This document shows, piece after piece, positions 17,050 through 26,279 of a stretch of 64,000 nt of DNA. Made by a program: the position numbers and the translations under genes. The notes under the pieces are model-generated. The model had not been told where the DNA came from. It made no database searches and saw only the letters and a list, made by a program, of their open reading frames with translations. Source of the DNA: Bog-473 sp963728845 (GTDB lineage: Bacteria > Actinomycetota > Acidimicrobiia > Acidimicrobiales > RAAP-2); NCBI GenBank assembly GCA_963728845.1, contig CAVSLS010000056.1:31597-95596 (forward strand). Direction: 5' to 3'. How positions within the stretch are numbered: position 1 is the first letter of the stretch; every line of letters starts with the position of its first letter.

Positions 17050-17873
17050 GCCATCGGATCCGCGGGCGGTGGGGGCGGCCGGCCGTCGGGACGGGGCCAG
17101 GCGATCGGCGTGACGTCGCTGGCGATGACCGCACCCATGGCGATCCCGGCCCGTTCGACCGACGGGTGCGGGAAGCGCCCTTCGCCCCGGGTGGACCCGT
17201 CGGCGAAGTAGATCGCGGTGTGCACCCGACGGACGGTAGCGGTCGTGTTCGGCTTGGCCAAGTGGAAGGTGAGGCCGTGGTGGAAGGCCACCGAGCGCGG
17301 CGGGACCTCGACGAACACGGGCGTCGTCCCCTCGAGCTCGCGCCGGGTCAGCGGGTCCTCGCCGCGGCCGGAGAAGATGTCGACGAACTCACGCACTCCG
17401 AGGCGGTGGCTGCCGGGCAGGTAGCCCATGGCGCCGCTCTCCAGCGTCGAGCCGTCGAAGGGGATCCACGCGGTGATCGTGTCGGTTTCGACAATCGGCC
17501 AGTAGGGCTGGTCCTGGTGCGGATCGGTCTCGCGCCCGCCGGGCTCCTTGTAGAGCGCCTGGTCGTGCCAGATCCGGACGGCGTCGACCCCGAGCAGTCG
17601 TGCCGCCGTTTCGGCGACGACGGGATGGAACGTGAGCGGGCGGACGTCGGGGCAGTCCTCCCACAGGTTTTGGCACTGCGTGAAGCTCTGCTCGTAGCGC
17701 GACTTCTGGGCCAGCGTGCGGGTGTCGTACCGGCCGCGCCGGGCGACGGCCTCGTCGACCGCTGCCCCGAAGCGCACCACCTCGTCGGCGCTCAGGAGAT
17801 CCGGCACCACCACGAACCCGTCGCGCCGGAAATCCTCCACGAGCTCGGGCGTCAGCGTAGCGATTGTCGTCAC
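17046..17873 (-). CDS. phytanoyl-CoA dioxygenase (PhyH) family protein
   Basis: 275 residues, intact. A second PhyH-fold oxygenase, only distantly similar to its neighbour. HxD is in TDPHQDQPYWP, the downstream part of the sheet is SVAFHHGLTFHLAKPN, with RRVHTAIYF giving the likely Arg. Residues 130-190 include ESGAMGYLPGSHRLG, the family's most recognisable block. Pro-rich C-terminal tail. It starts 7 bp after the PIG-L stop and overlaps the next PhyH gene by 4 bp. Two PhyH proteins in tandem suggest successive oxidations of one substrate, which is inference. Confidence 0.88.
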   Translation of the reverse strand: MTTIATLTPELVEDFRRDGFVVVPDLLSADEVVRFGAAVDEAVARRGRYDTRTLAQKSRYEQSFTQCQNLWEDCPDVRPLTFHPVVAETAARLLGVDAVRIWHDQALYKEPGGRETDPHQDQPYWPIVETDTITAWIPFDGSTLESGAMGYLPGSHRLGVREFVDIFSGRGEDPLTRRELEGTTPVFVEVPPRSVAFHHGLTFHLAKPNTTATVRRVHTAIYFADGSTRGEGRFPHPSVERAGIAMGAVIASDVTPIAWPRPDGRPPPPPADPMA

Positions 17874-17880
17874 GCCGCCT

Positions 17881-18690
17881 TCACGTCACAGCCTCGCGGC
17901 GGATCTCGCGGATGTAGCCCACGAGCTCGTGCACGCTGGGCGAGTCGAGCCAGGCCGTGAGGTCGGCGTCGTACGCCAGTGTGAGCTCGCCGCCTTCATC
18001 GAGGAGGTGGGGCTGAGAGGCCATGAACCGCCCGTCGAGCAGGCGTACCTCCGTGAGCAGCTCCGCGAACGGGAGGGCGCTGGCCGCAGGGGACCCGAAG
18101 CCGAAGACGCGTTCGGAGCCCAGGACGGCATTCGCGCTGGCCCGCCCCGCGAGATACGGCCGGTAGTCGTTGCGTTCCAGCTCCCCGACATACGCATCGA
18201 GGACGTGCAGGGCCCGCTCGAGCATCTTCTGGTCGAACCCGTAGAACACGTTGGGCGCCGGGAGGTCGCCCCACACGCCCCACATCCACCAGCGCAGCGT
18301 GGGCGGCAGCAGGGCCATGGCGCGCTGGACGCCGCGGCCGACGGTCTCGTGGCCGTGGTGCACGTCGTGGGGAGAAGGGGAGACGACGATGGACGCGCCG
18401 TGCTCCTGCACGATCGCCGGCAGCTCGTTCGCGATGCGGCGAGTGGCGAGGTCCAGGTCGGCGTCGAGGTCGAGGTTGAGCGGCGGGTCGACGAAGACGG
18501 GCACGAAGCCGGCCCGGCGCGCGGCTTCCTCGGATTCGGCGCGGCGGCGATCCCACTGCCCGCTGAACCCGAGGCTGGCGATGACGCTGACGACGGTCCA
18601 GCCCCGATCCCGGAGATGGAGGAGGGCGCCGGGGCAGCCGACCGCCTCGTCGTCGGGGTGCGGCGCGACGTGGACGACGGCGGGGGCCAC
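17881..18690 (-). CDS. PIG-L (LmbE-like) deacetylase
   Basis: About 269 residues from GTG 18690. Zn-dependent N-deacetylase fold: VAPHPDDEAVG carries the AHPDDE-type metal motif, and PSPHDVHHGHETVG the second His cluster. Family members deacetylate GlcNAc-like sugars, including MshB (mycothiol), Mca and secondary-metabolite enzymes. The context of PhyH, PhyH and LLM genes is unlike mshB, so a biosynthetic or catabolic amide/sugar step is more likely. The start lies only 13 bp from the divergent secreted-protein start, leaving no room for two normal promoters, so one of the two starts is probably placed too far upstream. Confidence 0.85.
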   Translation of the reverse strand: MAPAVVHVAPHPDDEAVGCPGALLHLRDRGWTVVSVIASLGFSGQWDRRRAESEEAARRAGFVPVFVDPPLNLDLDADLDLATRRIANELPAIVQEHGASIVVSPSPHDVHHGHETVGRGVQRAMALLPPTLRWWMWGVWGDLPAPNVFYGFDQKMLERALHVLDAYVGELERNDYRPYLAGRASANAVLGSERVFGFGSPAASALPFAELLTEVRLLDGRFMASQPHLLDEGGELTLAYDADLTAWLDSPSVHELVGYIREIRREAVT

Positions 18691-18703
18691 GTCAGTGGAG
18701 GTT

Positions 18704-19636
18704 ATGCGCCATCGGTGGCACAGTCTTCGGGTGCGGCGATTCGTTCCTTGGGCCCTGCTCGGACTGGTGGCCGCGGGGGCGGGCCTGGGCGCGGTCCTCG
18801 GTGCGGCGAGCACACCCGGAGTGCCGGGCATCACGCCCACGGAGTGGGTCGCGAACCTGCTGGCGACCACGGCCAGAGCCGGAACGGTTCACTTCACCTC
18901 TTCGTCGGTCACGACGAGCCGTAGCTCGGCCTTCGCCGGGCGGACCGTCGGAAGCGGCGACGTCGACTTTCGATCGGGGGACGTGCGGGCCACCCAAGTC
19001 GTGCACCAGACGCAGTTCACGTCCGGCCCATCCGGCCTGTCGCATCCGATGCGGACGGCAACCCGCATCGACGTCATCGGGGTCGGCGAATCGGTCTACC
19101 AGTCGTTCGCCCCATCCGGGCTCACCACGTTGCCCTGGACAAAGATGTCGTGGCACCGCGATCCCAGCCAGGACCTCGGCCTGGCGTCGGCGGGGATCGC
19201 GTCGGCCCCGCTGGACGAGCTCGGGGGAACACAACGGGTGGTCGGCGTGCGCCCCCTCGGGGCGACGACCGTGGGGGGTGTGGCGACGACGTACTACGAG
19301 GTGTCGACCGCCCCCGTCTGCACACCCAGGCAAGGGGCCGGTCGGCAGGGGCACGGGTCCACCTTGTTGGACACGGTGGGTCCGAGCTACGTGTGGGTCG
19401 ATTCCCAGGGGCGTCTCGTCCAGATCGTCGGCTCCGAGCGCGTCAGCGGCCATCCGCCGCCGGCGCTCCTGCAGCAGAGCCCGTCGATGGCGCTGGCCTA
19501 TCCGGTCACCACCACCGATACCCTGCGACTCTCGCGCTTCGGCGCAGCGGTGCCGCGCATTCGCGCGCCGGCGATCCTGCGGCTTCGCTACTCGTCCTCC
19601 TTCGCCGTCACCCTCCGCCTCACGTGTAAGTCGTAG
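18704..19636 (+). CDS. exported protein of unknown function
   Basis: About 310 residues. An N-terminal signal-like segment (arginines, then WALLGLVAAGAGLGAVLGAA) is followed by about 280 mostly beta-prone residues, with ITPTEWVANLLATTARAGTV and VHFTSSSVTT early and a TYYEV..SYVWVDSQGRLVQI block late. The order resembles actinobacterial LppX/LprG-like or DUF-type envelope proteins, but there is no lipobox Cys in the signal region. Start ATG 18704 has GGAGG very close upstream; GTG 18731 is the alternative. Function unknown; secreted or membrane-anchored. Confidence 0.6.
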   Translation: MRHRWHSLRVRRFVPWALLGLVAAGAGLGAVLGAASTPGVPGITPTEWVANLLATTARAGTVHFTSSSVTTSRSSAFAGRTVGSGDVDFRSGDVRATQVVHQTQFTSGPSGLSHPMRTATRIDVIGVGESVYQSFAPSGLTTLPWTKMSWHRDPSQDLGLASAGIASAPLDELGGTQRVVGVRPLGATTVGGVATTYYEVSTAPVCTPRQGAGRQGHGSTLLDTVGPSYVWVDSQGRLVQIVGSERVSGHPPPALLQQSPSMALAYPVTTTDTLRLSRFGAAVPRIRAPAILRLRYSSSFAVTLRLTCKS

Positions 19637-19668
19637 CGGCTCGTGCCGGCGCCGATAGCCGGGCGAAA

Positions 19669-20319
19669 TCAGTCGGGGCGGACCGCCAGCAGGGCGAGTG
19701 CCGGTCCGCGCCGGCCCTCGTGCTCCTCCACGCGCACGTCGGCGAACCCGGCCGCGGTGCAGGCGGCGGCGAAGGCGGCGGCCTGCTGGTCCGTCAAGCC
19801 ATGCCTGGCGTGGCCCTTCGCGCCCGGGGTCGAGTGGTGCTCCAGGATCAAGAGCCGTCCGTCCGGCCGGAGCACCCGCCGGGCCTCGGCGAGTCCCTGG
19901 TCCACATCGGCCCAGTGGTGGGCCGTCGCCAGCGACCAGGCCACCGAAGCCGATCCGTCGGGCAGGGGGAGTGCCTCGGCCGTGCCGTCGACGTAGGTGA
20001 TGTCGTGGCTCGAGACCGTCCGGCCGAGACGGAGCATCGCCGGCGCCGGGTCCACACCCGTGCACGTGGCGCCGCGGCGCCGGGCCTCGCGCAGCGCCAC
20101 CCCGGGGCCGCAGCCGATGTCGACCACGTCGTCGCCGGCGCCCACCTCGGTGAGGACACAGGCCAGGCGGGCATCCTTCTTGCGACCGAACAGGAAGCTC
20201 AGGCCGACCAGGTAACCGGTGATGCCCTTGAACGGCCCGTTCCCGGCGGGGTGGTGGTGATGCTGGTGGGCGTCGGTGCTCTCCGCAGGGTCCACGTCCT
20301 CCGCAGGGTCCACGCCCAC
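19669..20319 (-). CDS. class I SAM-dependent methyltransferase
   Basis: 216 residues from GTG 20319. Motif I DDVVDIGCGPGVALREARRR binds S-adenosylmethionine, and the DGTAEALPLPDGSAS and RRVLRPDGRLLILEH blocks are those of the Methyltransf_11 fold. A His-rich stretch DAHQHHHHPAG occurs near the N-terminus, and the first residues contain a DPAEDVDPAE duplication coming from a 16-bp DNA repeat at 20283-20316. Acceptor unknown. It stands next to the PadR regulator in divergent orientation. Confidence 0.82.
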   Translation of the reverse strand: MGVDPAEDVDPAESTDAHQHHHHPAGNGPFKGITGYLVGLSFLFGRKKDARLACVLTEVGAGDDVVDIGCGPGVALREARRRGATCTGVDPAPAMLRLGRTVSSHDITYVDGTAEALPLPDGSASVAWSLATAHHWADVDQGLAEARRVLRPDGRLLILEHHSTPGAKGHARHGLTDQQAAAFAAACTAAGFADVRVEEHEGRRGPALALLAVRPD

Positions 20320-20446
20320 AGCCTGACAGGCGTCGGACAGCCGGACCAGGAGCGATGAGCTCGGTTGACGCCCCCCTTGACGACTACGAGCACGCCCGCC
20401 ATTTCGTCTCAGAGCACTCTTTACAGATTACTCTGAATAGAATACT

Positions 20447-21100
20447 ATGACCCGCATGCCACCTCGCTGGTCCCGCTCCAACCCCCTCGCCCTGGCGGTG
20501 CTGGTCTGCCTCTACGAGAAGCCGATGCACCCCTACGAGGTGGCCCAGACCCTGCGCCAGCGGGCCAAGCAGGAGAGCGTCCGTCTCAATTACGGCTCGC
20601 TCTACGCGGTGGTCGAGGTGCTCGAGAAGAAGGGCTTCATCAAGGCGACCGGCACCGTGCGGGAGGGCAAGCGCCCCGAGCGCACCGTGTACCAGATCAC
20701 CGACGACGGCAGCAGGGAGATGGACGACTGGATGACCGAGCTCATCGGCGTCCCCACCAAGGAGTACCCGGCCTTCATGGCCGGCCTGTCCTTCCTTCCA
20801 TCGCTCGATCCCGACGACGCCCTCGCCGCGCTCCGGGCGCGGGCCGACGCGCTGAAGATGAAGGTGGTCGGCATCCGCAGCGCCATGAAGGCGGCCCGCG
20901 AGGCCGGGTTGCCCCGTATCTTCGAGCTGGAGGCGGAGTACGAGGAGCAGCAGCTCGTCGCCGAGCTGAAGTTCGTCAACGGCCTCATCGACGACATGAC
21001 CGCGGGCACGCTCGAGGGGCTCGACATGTGGCGCATGTTCCACACCGAAGGCTTCAACCCCGAGGAGGTGCAATTCAACTTCGACACGAACCTTGAATGA
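20447..21100 (+). CDS. PadR-family transcriptional regulator
   Basis: 217 residues. Winged-helix PadR domain at 10-95: LAVLVCLYEKPMHPYEVAQT, then LNYGSLYAVVEVLEKKGFIK and a wing ending in ERTVYQITDDG. The C-terminal half is a four-helix PadR_C-like dimerisation domain. Upstream, 20412-20448 is strikingly AT-rich, with ACTCT repeats and a TAGAAT hexamer (20438-20443) only 3 bp before the ATG. This suggests a near-leaderless start or initiation at the second Met (20456). It lies just before a DrrAB-like exporter, whose expression it probably controls. Confidence 0.88.
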   Translation: MTRMPPRWSRSNPLALAVLVCLYEKPMHPYEVAQTLRQRAKQESVRLNYGSLYAVVEVLEKKGFIKATGTVREGKRPERTVYQITDDGSREMDDWMTELIGVPTKEYPAFMAGLSFLPSLDPDDALAALRARADALKMKVVGIRSAMKAAREAGLPRIFELEAEYEEQQLVAELKFVNGLIDDMTAGTLEGLDMWRMFHTEGFNPEEVQFNFDTNLE

Positions 21101-21102
21101 CC

Positions 21103-21132
21103 CGGGGCCGCGTGTTGCACCACGCGGCCCCG
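21103..21132 (+). terminator. strong GC hairpin after the PadR gene
   Basis: CGGGGCCGCGTG (21103-21114), a 6-nt loop, then the exact reverse complement (21121-21132). It follows the PadR stop by 3 bp. There is no U-tract, which is usual for actinobacterial hairpin terminators. It could also mark partial termination before the ABC genes. Confidence 0.6.
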
Positions 21133-21241
21133 AGCCCACACAACCACGAGCCCGACCCACGAGGGGCCTTCGCCCGAGGCAGCACCCAAGAGCGTAGGCG
21201 ACCTCCGTCGAGCGGGCTCTCCGACGAAAGGAGGCGCGCCG

Positions 21242-22210
21242 ATGGACGCGCTCATCGAGGCCGACGGCCTCAGCAAGAAGTTCGGGAAGGTCCGGGCGCT
21301 GTCCGACCTCTCTCTCACGCTGCCGGCGGGAAAACCCGTGGCCATCCTCGGGCCCAACGGCGCGGGCAAGACCACGTTCATCCGCATGGTGGCGACGCTG
21401 CTCCAGCCCGACCGCGGGTCATTGCTCGTCGGCGGCCATGACGCCGTCCACGACCCGATGGCGGTGCGGCGCATGATCGGCCTGGCCGGCCAGTCGGCCG
21501 CGGTCGAAGAGATGATGACCGGCCGGGAGAACCTGGTCATGGTGGCCCGCCTCTACGGGCAGTCTGCCGGTGCGGCCAAGCAGAGCCGCGACGCGGATCC
21601 TCGAGCAGATGGATCTCGTGGAGGCCGCCGACCGCCAGATCCGGACCTATTCCGGCGGGATGCGCCGGCGGATCGACCTCGGGGCGAGCCTCGTCGGCTC
21701 CCCGCGCTCCTGCTCCTCGACGAGCCGACCACCGGGCTCGATCCGGGGAGCCGTAACGAGGTGTGGGACGGCATCCGAGAGATGAGCTGGGCCGGGACCG
21801 ATGTCGTGCTGACGACGCAGTATCTCGACGAGGCCGATCACCTGGCGTCGTCCATCGTCATCATCGACGGAGGGCGCGTGATCGCCCAGGGCACGCCCGA
21901 TGAGCTGAAGTCGCGGGTGGGTGCCGACATGGTCGAGCTGCACACCGTCGACCTGCTCACCATGCAGCGGGCGGCCGAGGTGCTCGGGTCGCTCGGCCTG
22001 GCCGAGCCGGCCACCGACCCGGCAACGCGGCGGTGCTCCATCGCCGCACCCAGCGGCTCGCGACTGCTGCCCATCGTCGTCCGGGCCCTGGACGACGCCG
22101 CCGTCCCCGTGGAGGACATCGCCCTCCGCCGGCCCACCCTCGACGAGGTGTTCCTCGCCTTGACCGGGCACGCCACGACCACCACGACTCCGAAGGAGGA
22201 CGCAGCATGA
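21242..22210 (+). CDS. ABC exporter ATPase (DrrA-like), two compensating frameshifts
   Basis: About 322 residues. Walker A LGPNGAGKTT, Walker B LLLLDEPTTGLDPGS with the D-loop, and the H-loop region VLTTQYLDEADHL are in one frame. The signature motif TYSGGMRRRIDLGASL lies in another frame between about 21595 and 21705, so two opposite single-base errors bracket it. The C-terminal DUF4162-like region RRPTLDEVFLALTG is that of daunorubicin-resistance ATPases. The stop overlaps the permease ATG by 4 bp. Exports an unknown drug or lipid, probably under PadR control. Confidence 0.88.
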   Translation: MDALIEADGLSKKFGKVRALSDLSLTLPAGKPVAILGPNGAGKTTFIRMVATLLQPDRGSLLVGGHDAVHDPMAVRRMIGLAGQSAAVEEMMTGRENLVMVARLYGQSAGAAKQSRDADPRADGSRGGRRPPDPDLFRRDAPADRPRGEPRRLPALLLLDEPTTGLDPGSRNEVWDGIREMSWAGTDVVLTTQYLDEADHLASSIVIIDGGRVIAQGTPDELKSRVGADMVELHTVDLLTMQRAAEVLGSLGLAEPATDPATRRCSIAAPSGSRLLPIVVRALDDAAVPVEDIALRRPTLDEVFLALTGHATTTTTPKEDAA

Positions 22211-23058
22211 CCATGGACCTGACTCTCGATCCGCCGCGCCAGGCGGGCGGCGGACGCACGGGGGCGGTGACGAACCAGGGAGCGTCGTATCTCGTCGCCT
22301 CGAGCCAGGTGGCCGGCCGGACGCTCAAGAAGTTCGTCCGCAGCCCGGCCCTGATCGTGGCGGGCACCGCCCAGGGGGTGCTCTTCCTCCTCATCTTCCG
22401 CTACGTCTTCGGCGGGGCGATCGCCCACACCGGGAGCCTCAGCTACGTGGACTTCTTGGTGCCGGGCTTCGTCGTCACCGGCGTGCTCTTCCAGGGTATG
22501 AGCGCGGCGAGCGGCGTGGCCGACGACCAGGAGGGCGGGCTGTTCGACCGTCTGCGCTCCCTGCCCATCCGGCTCCTGTCCATCATCACCGGCCGGGTGG
22601 GTGCCGACTCGGCGCTCGTCGCCTGGGGCGTCGTGGTCATGACGGCGGTCGGCTTCGCCGTCGGCTTCCGGATCGGTGGGTCCGTCGGCGAGGCGCTGGC
22701 CGCGTTCGGCCTGACCATCCTCTACGGCTTCGCCTTCGTGTGGATGTTCATCTTCATGGGCCTGGCGGCCGGGAGCCCGCAGGCGGCGCAGAGCCTGTCG
22801 TTCCTCGTCTTCCCGCTGAGCTTCGTCTCCTCCGCCTACGTGCCGGTGGCGACGATGCCGGGCTGGATGCAGGCCTTCGCCACCAACCAGCCCATGACGC
22901 AGATGATCAACACGGTGCGCCTGCTCACCGGCGGTCCCGCGGCCCAGCAGCTGCTCGGGCACTCGCTGTCGTACTACCTGGTGCCCTCGTTGTTGTGGAC
23001 GGCCGGGCTCGTCGTGGTCTTCGCGCCGCTGGCGGTCAGGAAGCTCAAGAGTTCGTGA
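22207..23058 (+). CDS. ABC-2 type permease (DrrB-like)
   Basis: 283 residues, six predicted membrane segments, intact. The ABC2_membrane segment FVSSAYVPVATMPGWMQAFA and the earlier DQEGGLFDRLRSLPI coupling helix are typical of DrrB partners. ATG 22207 overlaps the ATPase stop (ATGA). Ends one base from the convergent nuclease-like gene. Forms the membrane half of the exporter. Confidence 0.9.
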   Translation: MTMDLTLDPPRQAGGGRTGAVTNQGASYLVASSQVAGRTLKKFVRSPALIVAGTAQGVLFLLIFRYVFGGAIAHTGSLSYVDFLVPGFVVTGVLFQGMSAASGVADDQEGGLFDRLRSLPIRLLSIITGRVGADSALVAWGVVVMTAVGFAVGFRIGGSVGEALAAFGLTILYGFAFVWMFIFMGLAAGSPQAAQSLSFLVFPLSFVSSAYVPVATMPGWMQAFATNQPMTQMINTVRLLTGGPAAQQLLGHSLSYYLVPSLLWTAGLVVVFAPLAVRKLKSS

Positions 23059-23059
23059 C

Positions 23060-24569
23060 TCAGCGGCGGTCGAACGGCTCGTCCGGCGGCTCGCCGCTGC
23101 GCAGGACCGCATTGACGGCCTGGCGCAGGCGCTCCTGGGCGTCGATCATCCAGTCGATGTAGAACGCGTAGTCCTCGACCGTGGTGACCTCGCCCTCGCT
23201 GTAGTCGGCGATGCGGTAGGCGCCACGGTCGGGGAGGCGCTCCCACGACAGTGGGCCGCCGTAGACCGACTCGACCAACGGCCGCTGCGATTGGAGGACC
23301 TCGAACTGTGCGGCGCTCGCCTCGGCGGAGCCGAGGTCGACGTAGAAGTCGGAGCGCAGCCGGCCGCCGGCCGCGAAGGCTAGCCCGTAGTGGGTGCCCT
23401 TGATGGGGGAGGGCAGCGTGATGAAGTTCTGCGCCGGCAGGGTGGACATCTGGGTCCAGTGGCCGTGCTCGACGCGGACCTTCTCGAGCCAGCGCGACCA
23501 GTAGTCGCGGTAGAGGGCACCCTTGCCGCCGTGGAGCGGCCCGGCGAGCTCGACGAGCGTCCATCCGGCGGGGTCGCGCCACCACTGCGTGCCGAACCAG
23601 TCGCGCGTGACCCCGGTGGCCTGCTCGACGATGTGGCGCACGAGGCTCGCCGGCGTGTACACCGTCTTGTCGACGTCCCACACCAACGGGGCGTTGAGGT
23701 TGTTCTGCCAGTATGCGGTCCGGCGGCGCCGGGTCGGCGTGCAGCCACTCCTCGAGCTGGCTCCGCATGTCGAAGCTGAGGTCGCTGCGGGGGCTGAGGG
23801 TGAAGATCGTCCCGTCCGCCACCGTCTCGGCCGTGACGAGCCGCCGCACGGTGCTGGCGTCCTGCACGCGCCGGCGGGACTCGGCCATCTCCTTGGCCAG
23901 CTGGCGCTCGGGGCTGATGGTGAATTCCTCGATCTCGCGCAGCGGATACAGCTGGCTCACCGAGATCATTGGCACGTTGCCACTGCCCAGCTGCCCGTAG
24001 ACGTAGGAGCGGAAGGCACTGATCTGGACGAGGGAGATGTCGAGGCCCATCTCGCTGAGCCAGACGACGCTGGCTGTGACGACGGGTGAGAAGTCCCGGG
24101 CGAGCAGGACGATGCGCGGACGCCGGAGCGACTCCTGCGAGAGGTCGGGGGCGTGCGCCTGGAGGTCGGCCAGCGCCTCCTCGGGCGTGACGGGCATCTG
24201 GCGCCGGGCCTGGAAGCGGGCGTAGTGGTCGGCCAGCGTCTCAGGGAGGGTGCGGCTGGCCATGGCGGCGTACTTGATGGCATTGACCTCGGTGTCCGGG
24301 GTGCGGCCGCTCTTCAACTCGCCGATGACCAACCGCCCGTCGGCCCCCAGGCCGAGCACGGTGATGCGGTCCCGGCCCCCTCCGGCCGGACCCGGCAGTC
24401 CGTCGAATTCGAAGGTGATCACCTTGACGGCGGGACCGAGGATGGCGGGATTCGAGAGCACCCATTCCTGGAGATCCGCGCGTTCCTCGAGGCCCGCCTC
24501 TTCCAGCGAGATCATCTGCGCCGGCATCGCGACGGATCCGGCCACTGTGAAGAGCATCTCTTCCGCCAT
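23060..24569 (-). CDS. nuclease-like (DUF91/NucS-type) plus DUF4268 protein, one frameshift
   Basis: About 500 residues. The N-terminal domain (residues 30-115) has LQEWVLSNPAILG, then DRITVLGLGADGRLVIGELK, a PD-(D/E)xK pattern with Asp and ExK, as in RecB/NucS-like endonucleases. The middle is helical (ISPERQLAKEMAES). The C-terminal domain, reached after a break near 23712, contains LRSDFYVDLGSAEA, a PLSWERLPDRGAYRI block and a long final helix, matching DUF4268. This architecture occurs in proteins suspected of DNA repair or defence. No methylase or helicase is adjacent, so the role is open. Converges with the permease. Confidence 0.75.
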
Positions 24570-24798
24570 GTGCCTGGGACAGGGTATGACAAACCGTTGT
24601 TGGAGCGCAGGTATCAAAAGTCACAGAAAGGGTCAACGGAACCCCAAAACTCAAGGCCAGAGGAATGGTGCTTGCCGACGCGTCGCCACCGGTGCGCCGT
24701 TTCGTGCGGGCAGAGGTTGCAGTCGAATTGCGACCTGGTTGCGACCCAAGACCCGTGACGCGGAATGCCGAAGACGGAAGAGGCGCGGAACGTCTGGC
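24570..24798. other. intergenic region, 229 bp, no gene seen
   Basis: Lies between the divergent-looking ends of the nuclease start and amidase stop. It contains two ATTGCGACC/TTGCGACCC copies (about 24726-24746) but no convincing ORF, hairpin or RNA. Confidence 0.5.
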
Positions 24799-26257
24799 TC
24801 AGGAGGGGGCGCCGGGCGCCACCAAGGGCCACGGTCGCTCGAGTTCGACGATGCGGGCCAAGTCGAGCAGCAGCTGCTCGGCGTGCCGGCGCCCGATGAT
24901 CTGCAGAGAGACCGGCAGGCCGTCGACCAGCCCGATGGGGATCGCGACCGCCGGGTGCCCGGTCGTGTTGGCGGGGATGGTCAGGGCACCGTTGTTCCCC
25001 ACCGCGGCCTCGAACCCGTGTTCCGCGATGAGGTCCACCCCGTCGATCGTCGTCGGCATCGGCCCCTGCGCGCCGAAGGCCACGTCGGGGTTCGTTGCAC
25101 AGACGATGAAATCGACCTGTTCGAAGATCTGCGCCGTCTGCACGATGATCTGCCGGCGGAAGGCCTCGATGTTCTTGGCGGTGTCGAGGTTGTAGTGGTT
25201 CGTCGCGATGTTGGCCGCCAGCATGATCTCGGGCGTGAGCTCGGACTCGCAGCCGGGGTACAGGTCACCCAGGCCGACGAGCAGGCTCGCCGTGCCGGCG
25301 AGGGCCCACTCCAGGCCGCCCCGTGGGAGCCCGATGGGCACGTCGACCCGCTCGAGCCCGGCGTCCTTGATCAGCAGGTCCGCCGCCTCCTCGACCTTGT
25401 CCCCCACGGCGGAGGCGACAATGGCCGCACCCAGGTCGACCGACACCGCCACCCGCCTGCCCCGCACCTCCTGCTGGCCGAGGCCGGCCTCCCAGCCCTC
25501 GACCCGTGGAAGCGACGAAGGGGTCGTACTCGTCGCCGCCGTTGCAGACGTCGAACCAGCGGGCGGTGTCGCGCACCGAGCGCGACAGGCACCCGAGGAC
25601 GGCGGTGAGGGGCTCGATCTCGGTCTTCGGTCCCTTCGGGATCCGCCCGAACGTCGACTTGAGGCCGAAGAGACCGGTGAAGCCGGCCGGGATCCGGATG
25701 GAGCCGCCGCCGTCACCGCCCGTGCAGATCGGCAGGAGCCCGCCGGCGACCGATGCGGCCGAGCCCCCGGAAGAGCCGCCGGGTGTGCGCTCGAGGTCGT
25801 AGGGGTTCGACGTCGCACCGTGCAGGCGGGTGTAGGTGCAGTTGATGCCACCGAACTCCGACGCCGTCGTCTGGCCGACCAGCACGGCACCGGCCGCCCG
25901 GAGCCGTGCCGTCATGGTGGCGTCGTAGTCCGCGATCCGGTCCTTGAACACCAGCGACGCCTCGGTCTGCGGCCAGCCCTTGACCGGGTCGAGCTCCTTC
26001 ATGCCGACGGGCACCCCGCCGAAGGGCAGGTTGACGTCGGCGCCGGCCGCCGACTCCCGCGCCCGCTCCTCGTCGACGAAGCAGACGGCGTTGAGCTTCG
26101 AGTCGGCGATCGACGCCAGCGACCCCTCGAGGGCCTCGGTGGGCGAAATCGTCCCCTCCCGGAAGGCGTCGACGAGGGAGCAGGCGTCGCCGAGCCATGG
26201 ATCTCCCGTCACGGTCAGGAGGCTACCGAACGACCAGGACGCGGCGCCGCCTGCCAC
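24799..26257 (-). CDS. amidase (amidase-signature family), one frameshift
   Basis: About 485 residues. The Ser-cisSer-Lys catalytic triad is visible: Lys in GGVPVGMKELDPVKGW, cis-Ser and nucleophile Ser in RTPGGSSGGSAASVAGG and GGDGGGSIRIPAGF. The C-terminal half, including GNNGALTIPANTTGHPAVAI and VSLQIIGRRHAEQ, is in a second frame after a break near 25505. GTG 26257 has AAGGGG at 5 nt and lies 22 bp after the permease stop, so it is probably cotranscribed with the second DrrAB exporter. Hydrolyses an unknown amide. Confidence 0.88.
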
Positions 26258-26279
26258 CGCGTCCCCTTGCTACTCGTTG

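Noticed and set aside
15204..18690. Mycothiol biosynthesis via the PIG-L gene (mshB)
   Set aside because: Neighbours are two PhyH oxygenases and an LLM enzyme, and no other msh gene is present.
20283..20316. 16-bp tandem repeat near the methyltransferase start
   Set aside because: It simply encodes a short DPAED duplication at the variable N-terminus; no sign of regulation.
21242..22210. Programmed frameshifting as explanation of the split ABC ATPase
   Set aside because: Both shifts lack slippery sequences, compensate each other and match the general indel pattern of the window.
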